A DNA stretch of 64,000 nucleotides from Ammoniphilus sp. YIM 78166 (lineage in GTDB: Bacteria; Bacillota; Bacilli; Aneurinibacillales; RAOX-1): the NCBI RefSeq assembly GCF_004522215.1, contig NZ_SDLR01000003.1, positions 1 to 64,000 on the forward strand. The letters are read 5' to 3'. The position numbers and the translations under genes are program-made. How positions within the stretch are numbered: position 1 is the stretch's first letter; the number at the start of each line of letters is the position of its first letter. Shown piece after piece: positions 61,128-64,000 of this stretch. The notes below the pieces were generated by a model that was given only the letters and a program-made list of their open reading frames with translations, was not told the origin of the DNA and did no database searches.

Positions 61128-61817
61128 TTGTACAAGGAGATCAAGGTTTCAGTCATTCAGCTAGGTCCGTATCCTGGGTCTTACGAAAAAAACAGCAAAG
61201 TGTTATATCAGCTTATTGAGGAGGTTGTAATAAACGAGCAGCCACATCTGATTGTATTTCCGGAGCTCATGACGGTGCCTTTGGCTTCTGATGTTCAAAT
61301 GGCTGAAGCGATCCATAGAGAAACCGTACAAAATTTCTGCGCATTGGCTAGCACATTCCACGTGAATTTGGTAGGAACATTGCTGGAGAAGGAACAAACG
61401 AATGGCAAGGTGAATCATTTTCATTCTGCCTTTGTTTGTACCCCAACCCAAGGGTTGCTCGGACGCTATCGGAAATTAAAGGGGGATGCTGCTTCACCGG
61501 TATGGGATTTAGGAAACGGTTTTCGTTTAGGGACCTTAATAAAATCTGAACCATGCGATCAGGATGTTTGGCAGTCCTTGTGTGAACAGCTGGTTGATAT
61601 TATTGCCGTACCCATAGCTGCATCCGAATCTTCGCAGATTGTAGAAGAATTACGTGAGCGTGCAAAAGAGTACGGGGTATACGTAGTTGCCTCCAATAAA
61701 GCTGGTGAGGGTTTCAGCGGAAAAAGCTGCATCATTGATCCTTTGGGGAGAATCGTTGTCCAAGCAGGGGAAGAGGAATGGTCGGTCATTACGGGTAACG
61801 TTATTCGTAAGGAATAG
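61128..61817 (+). CDS. Nitrilase-superfamily protein lacking the usual catalytic cysteine
   Basis: A 229-residue C-N hydrolase-type protein from a TTG start behind AAGGAGGTG. The Glu is kept in VFPELMTV (Glu46) and the Lys in GRYRKLKGD (Lys116). The nucleophile segment, normally G-V-x-I-C-Y-D, reads GTLIKSEPC, so lysine (139) stands where cysteine should be and the nearest cysteine is residue 143. Later ASNKAGEGFSGKSCIIDPLG is typical of the fold. Amidase/ureidopropionase-type activity is therefore doubtful. It has its own sigma-54 promoter, so it belongs to the same regulon. Confidence 0.8.
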   Translation: MYKEIKVSVIQLGPYPGSYEKNSKVLYQLIEEVVINEQPHLIVFPELMTVPLASDVQMAEAIHRETVQNFCALASTFHVNLVGTLLEKEQTNGKVNHFHSAFVCTPTQGLLGRYRKLKGDAASPVWDLGNGFRLGTLIKSEPCDQDVWQSLCEQLVDIIAVPIAASESSQIVEELRERAKEYGVYVVASNKAGEGFSGKSCIIDPLGRIVVQAGEEEWSVITGNVIRKE

Positions 61818-62009
61818 AGACGACCTCGCTTACATGTAAGGGATAATCCTTCCTTTTTCTTTTGCTGGGCCTATGTTATAATGTCGATACAATTTGGAAC
61901 GTTCTGTCTTCTAATAAACCTTGTCATATAATATGCCGCTATTCATTCCTCATCCATTCCCGCATTGTAAGGTAAAAGGAACGAGATCTCAGCACGAATG
62001 GAGGCGATC

Positions 62010-62813
62010 ATGTACATGTACCATGTTCTTGTTGTCGACGATGAAGTCTATACCGTAAAAGGTCTTCAGGCCGGTGTCCAATGGGACAAGTTTGACATTT
62101 CATCCGTTCATACGGCACACAGTGCGAAGCAAGCAAGGGCTGTATTCGAAGCGCATCCTGTTGACCTGCTAATCTGTGATATCGAGATGCATCAGGAATC
62201 GGGCTTAGATTTGTTAGAGTGGATAAGAAGGTATTACCCATCCACTGAGGCTGTTTTCTTAACTTGCCACTCGGAATTTTCCTACGCCCAGAGAGCCATT
62301 CAACTCCATGCGCTAGACTATCTTCTTAAGCCAGTGAAGTATGAGGCACTGGAAGAAGTGATGAAGAGAGCGCTGGAAAAAATCAAAGAAAGCAAAAGAT
62401 TATTGCAGGTATTGGAGTCCCATCGATCCAAGGCGCTCGCGATTTCAAACGGAGAGGTAGGGGGCATGCCGTCTGTCACCGTTGTCGAGAAGGCCAAGCA
62501 GTTTATCGATGAGCATATCGGTCAACAGGACCTGTCTAGAGTTGATATCGCAAATAGTGTCTTTTTGCACCCTGATCATTTGACCAGAGTGTTTAAAAAA
62601 GAAACGGGAATGTCCCTTTCTAATTACTTGCAAGTAAAACGTCTTGAACTGGCCAAAGAGCTACTGACGCATTCCGAAATGCCAATCAGCGATATTGCTC
62701 TTACAGTTGGCTATTCGAATTTATCGTATTTCTCCAATATTTTTAAGAAGCATACAGACATGAACCCGATTAATTATAGAAGGAATGCGCAAAGCCATTC
62801 TCCCACCGGATAA
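62010..62813 (+). CDS. YesN-type response regulator (REC plus AraC HTH)
   Basis: A 267-residue regulator: VLVVDDEVYTVKG, phospho-acceptor Asp57 in LLICDIEM, LTCHSEFSYAQRAI and lysine in YLLKPVKYE, then two AraC-type HTH motifs (SRVDIANSVFLHPDHLTRVF, SDIALTVGYSNLSYFSNIFK). In Bacillales such regulators pair with a YesM-type membrane kinase and control sugar importers; no kinase is adjacent. The start at 62010 follows GGAGG. A TATAAT lies near 61875. Confidence 0.9.
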   Translation: MYMYHVLVVDDEVYTVKGLQAGVQWDKFDISSVHTAHSAKQARAVFEAHPVDLLICDIEMHQESGLDLLEWIRRYYPSTEAVFLTCHSEFSYAQRAIQLHALDYLLKPVKYEALEEVMKRALEKIKESKRLLQVLESHRSKALAISNGEVGGMPSVTVVEKAKQFIDEHIGQQDLSRVDIANSVFLHPDHLTRVFKKETGMSLSNYLQVKRLELAKELLTHSEMPISDIALTVGYSNLSYFSNIFKKHTDMNPINYRRNAQSHSPTG

Positions 62814-62852
62814 GCTCATCCATGAATCTTATAAAAACAGGAGGCTGTGAGA

Positions 62853-63953
62853 ATGAGCAAAATTAAAGTAGGAATCATTGGGTGTGGAAACATCAGCCCG
62901 ATTTATTTCCAAGCAGGAAAGAAATTTGGCCTGTTGGATATTGTGGCCTGTGCCGATAAGGATATAAGCCGCGCGAAGGATAAAGGAGAAGCATTTGGGA
63001 TTCCCAAGATCTATACGATTGAACAGCTTTTATCCGACCCGGAAATAGAAGTGGTTGTCAACTTGACTATTCCCCAAGACCATGCGGAGATTCATATTCG
63101 GACCTTGGAAGCGGGAAAGCATACCTATGGGGAGAAGCCCTTGGCTGTCGGCCTGGAGGACGGAGCGCGAATTCTGTCCCTGGCGAGAGAGAAGGGGCTT
63201 CGGGTTGGTTCTGCGCCGGATACGTTTTTAGGCGGCGGAATCCAGACCTGCCGCAAGTTAATTGATGACGGATGGATCGGAACGCCCATTTCTGCAACCG
63301 CATTTTTTATGTCTCATGGACCTGAGCATTTTCACCCTAATCCGTCCTTCTTATATCGGGAAGGAGCGGGGCCCTTATTTGATATGGGACCCTATTATCT
63401 CACTGCATTGATCAATCTGATAGGCCCTGTTCGCCGTGTCGCGGGATCCTCCTCGATGTCGTTTAGAGAAAGAATCATCATGGCGGAACAAAATTATGGC
63501 ACCCCCTTTCCCGTTCATACCCCTACTCATGCTGCTGGGCTGTTGGAATTTCATAATGGCGCTATCGGTACGTTGATTACTAGCTTTGATGTGTGGGGAA
63601 CCCGTTCTCCAAACCATATTGAAATACACGGAACAAGCGGCTCCTTACTCGTTCCGGATCCGAACAAATTCGGGGGACCTGTTCTGATAAAAAGACAGCA
63701 CCAGCGTGAGTTTGCCGAAGTGCCTCTGACGCATGGATATGCGGAAAACAGTCGCGGGCTTGGGGTCCTGGAAATGGCCGATGCAATCCAAACCGGAAGA
63801 AGCCACCGTGCCCATGGGGAAATGGCTTACCACGTGTTGGACATCTTGCATGGAATCTATCATTCTGCCCGAGAAGGAAGATACTATGAGATCAGAAGTT
63901 TCTGCGAACAGCCGGCCATTCTTCCGATGGCTTATCCAGAGCGCATGGTGTGA
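62853..63953 (+). CDS. Gfo/Idh/MocA-family oxidoreductase
   Basis: A 366-residue enzyme: VGIIGCGNISPIYFQAGKKF, the EKP block HTYGEKPLAV (catalytic lysine) and DMGPYYLTALINLIGPVRRV. TFLGGGIQTCRKLIDDGWIG is typical of members that act on sugars or inositols. GGAGG lies 8 nt before the ATG at 62853. It follows the YesN-type regulator by 40 bp and is the last gene in the window; a sugar-utilisation operon probably continues beyond the edge. The remaining 47 bases show nothing. Confidence 0.87.
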   Translation: MSKIKVGIIGCGNISPIYFQAGKKFGLLDIVACADKDISRAKDKGEAFGIPKIYTIEQLLSDPEIEVVVNLTIPQDHAEIHIRTLEAGKHTYGEKPLAVGLEDGARILSLAREKGLRVGSAPDTFLGGGIQTCRKLIDDGWIGTPISATAFFMSHGPEHFHPNPSFLYREGAGPLFDMGPYYLTALINLIGPVRRVAGSSSMSFRERIIMAEQNYGTPFPVHTPTHAAGLLEFHNGAIGTLITSFDVWGTRSPNHIEIHGTSGSLLVPDPNKFGGPVLIKRQHQREFAEVPLTHGYAENSRGLGVLEMADAIQTGRSHRAHGEMAYHVLDILHGIYHSAREGRYYEIRSFCEQPAILPMAYPERMV

Positions 63954-64000
63954 GTCCCATTAAATTATTCCTCAACTCATTAGGCACAAAACTCTTCTTG

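Overview
The window looks like a chromosomal segment of a low-to-mid GC Bacillales bacterium, probably near Paenibacillaceae or Brevibacillus/Ammoniphilus-like lineages. I judge this from Shine-Dalgarno sites of the AAGGAGG type, frequent TTG and GTG starts, YesN/YesL-type proteins, a ComP/ComA-like two-component pair, YvrJ-like peptides and an IS1182-like transposase. No species is claimed.

Layout. 1-1.1 kb holds the 5' end of an IS1182-like transposase, a broken yvrJ-like gene and a minus-strand tRNA cluster (Asn, Val, Thr, Ala) in which tRNA-Thr carries a 41-nt insertion. 1.4-7.4 kb holds brnQ followed by a scrapyard: TnpB and recombinase remnants, a RelE/ParE-like toxin-antitoxin pair, a DUF429 gene, a coiled-coil protein and several copies of a short palindromic repeat. 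7.4-11.2 kb holds a hydroxypyruvate-isomerase-like and a tartronate-semialdehyde-reductase-like gene, an HSL-type esterase and a histidine phosphatase. 11.3-25 kb holds a signalling locus: a 35-residue exported peptide, divergent from a PAS sensor kinase and a ComA-like regulator, followed by a membrane-anchored two-lobed DJ-1/PfpI protein. There are two broken paralogues of that protein, one joined to a truncated CopA ATPase. A nucleoside phosphorylase, UPF0158 and VOC proteins and an MNT/HEPN pair lie between. 25-30 kb holds an OYE-type flavoenzyme, a LysR regulator and a sodium:solute symporter that share a promoter/operator sequence. 30-35 kb holds DMT and MATE exporters, a Uma2 protein, a candidate structured RNA and a LacI regulator with paired operators.

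35.7-49 kb is a carbohydrate or plant-matter region: a VOC protein, a large secreted hydrolase, then a GntR-led operon with two tandem GH5-like proteins, a Gfo/Idh oxidoreductase, an ABC sugar importer without its own ATPase, a YesL-like protein, an amidohydrolase, an isopropylmalate/tartrate-dehydrogenase-like enzyme and another VOC protein. 49-50.5 kb repeats the toxin-antitoxin locus with the toxin gutted. 50.5-61.8 kb is a sigma-54 regulon: a CitE-like lyase, MmgE/PrpD, acyl-CoA dehydrogenase, MaoC hydratase, CaiB CoA-transferase, MFS transporter and EtfBA, then a PrpR-type activator and a nitrilase-like gene. Both sigma-54 promoters have matching activator half-sites. Together the enzymes suggest activation, oxidation, hydration and cleavage of a branched dicarboxylate such as methylsuccinate, mesaconate or itaconate (inference). 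The window ends with a YesN-like response regulator and a Gfo/Idh oxidoreductase.

The strongest candidates for something undescribed are the ComA-like/DJ-1/CopA signalling locus with its recurring operator and broken duplicates, the sigma-54 CoA pathway, and the interrupted tRNA-Thr.
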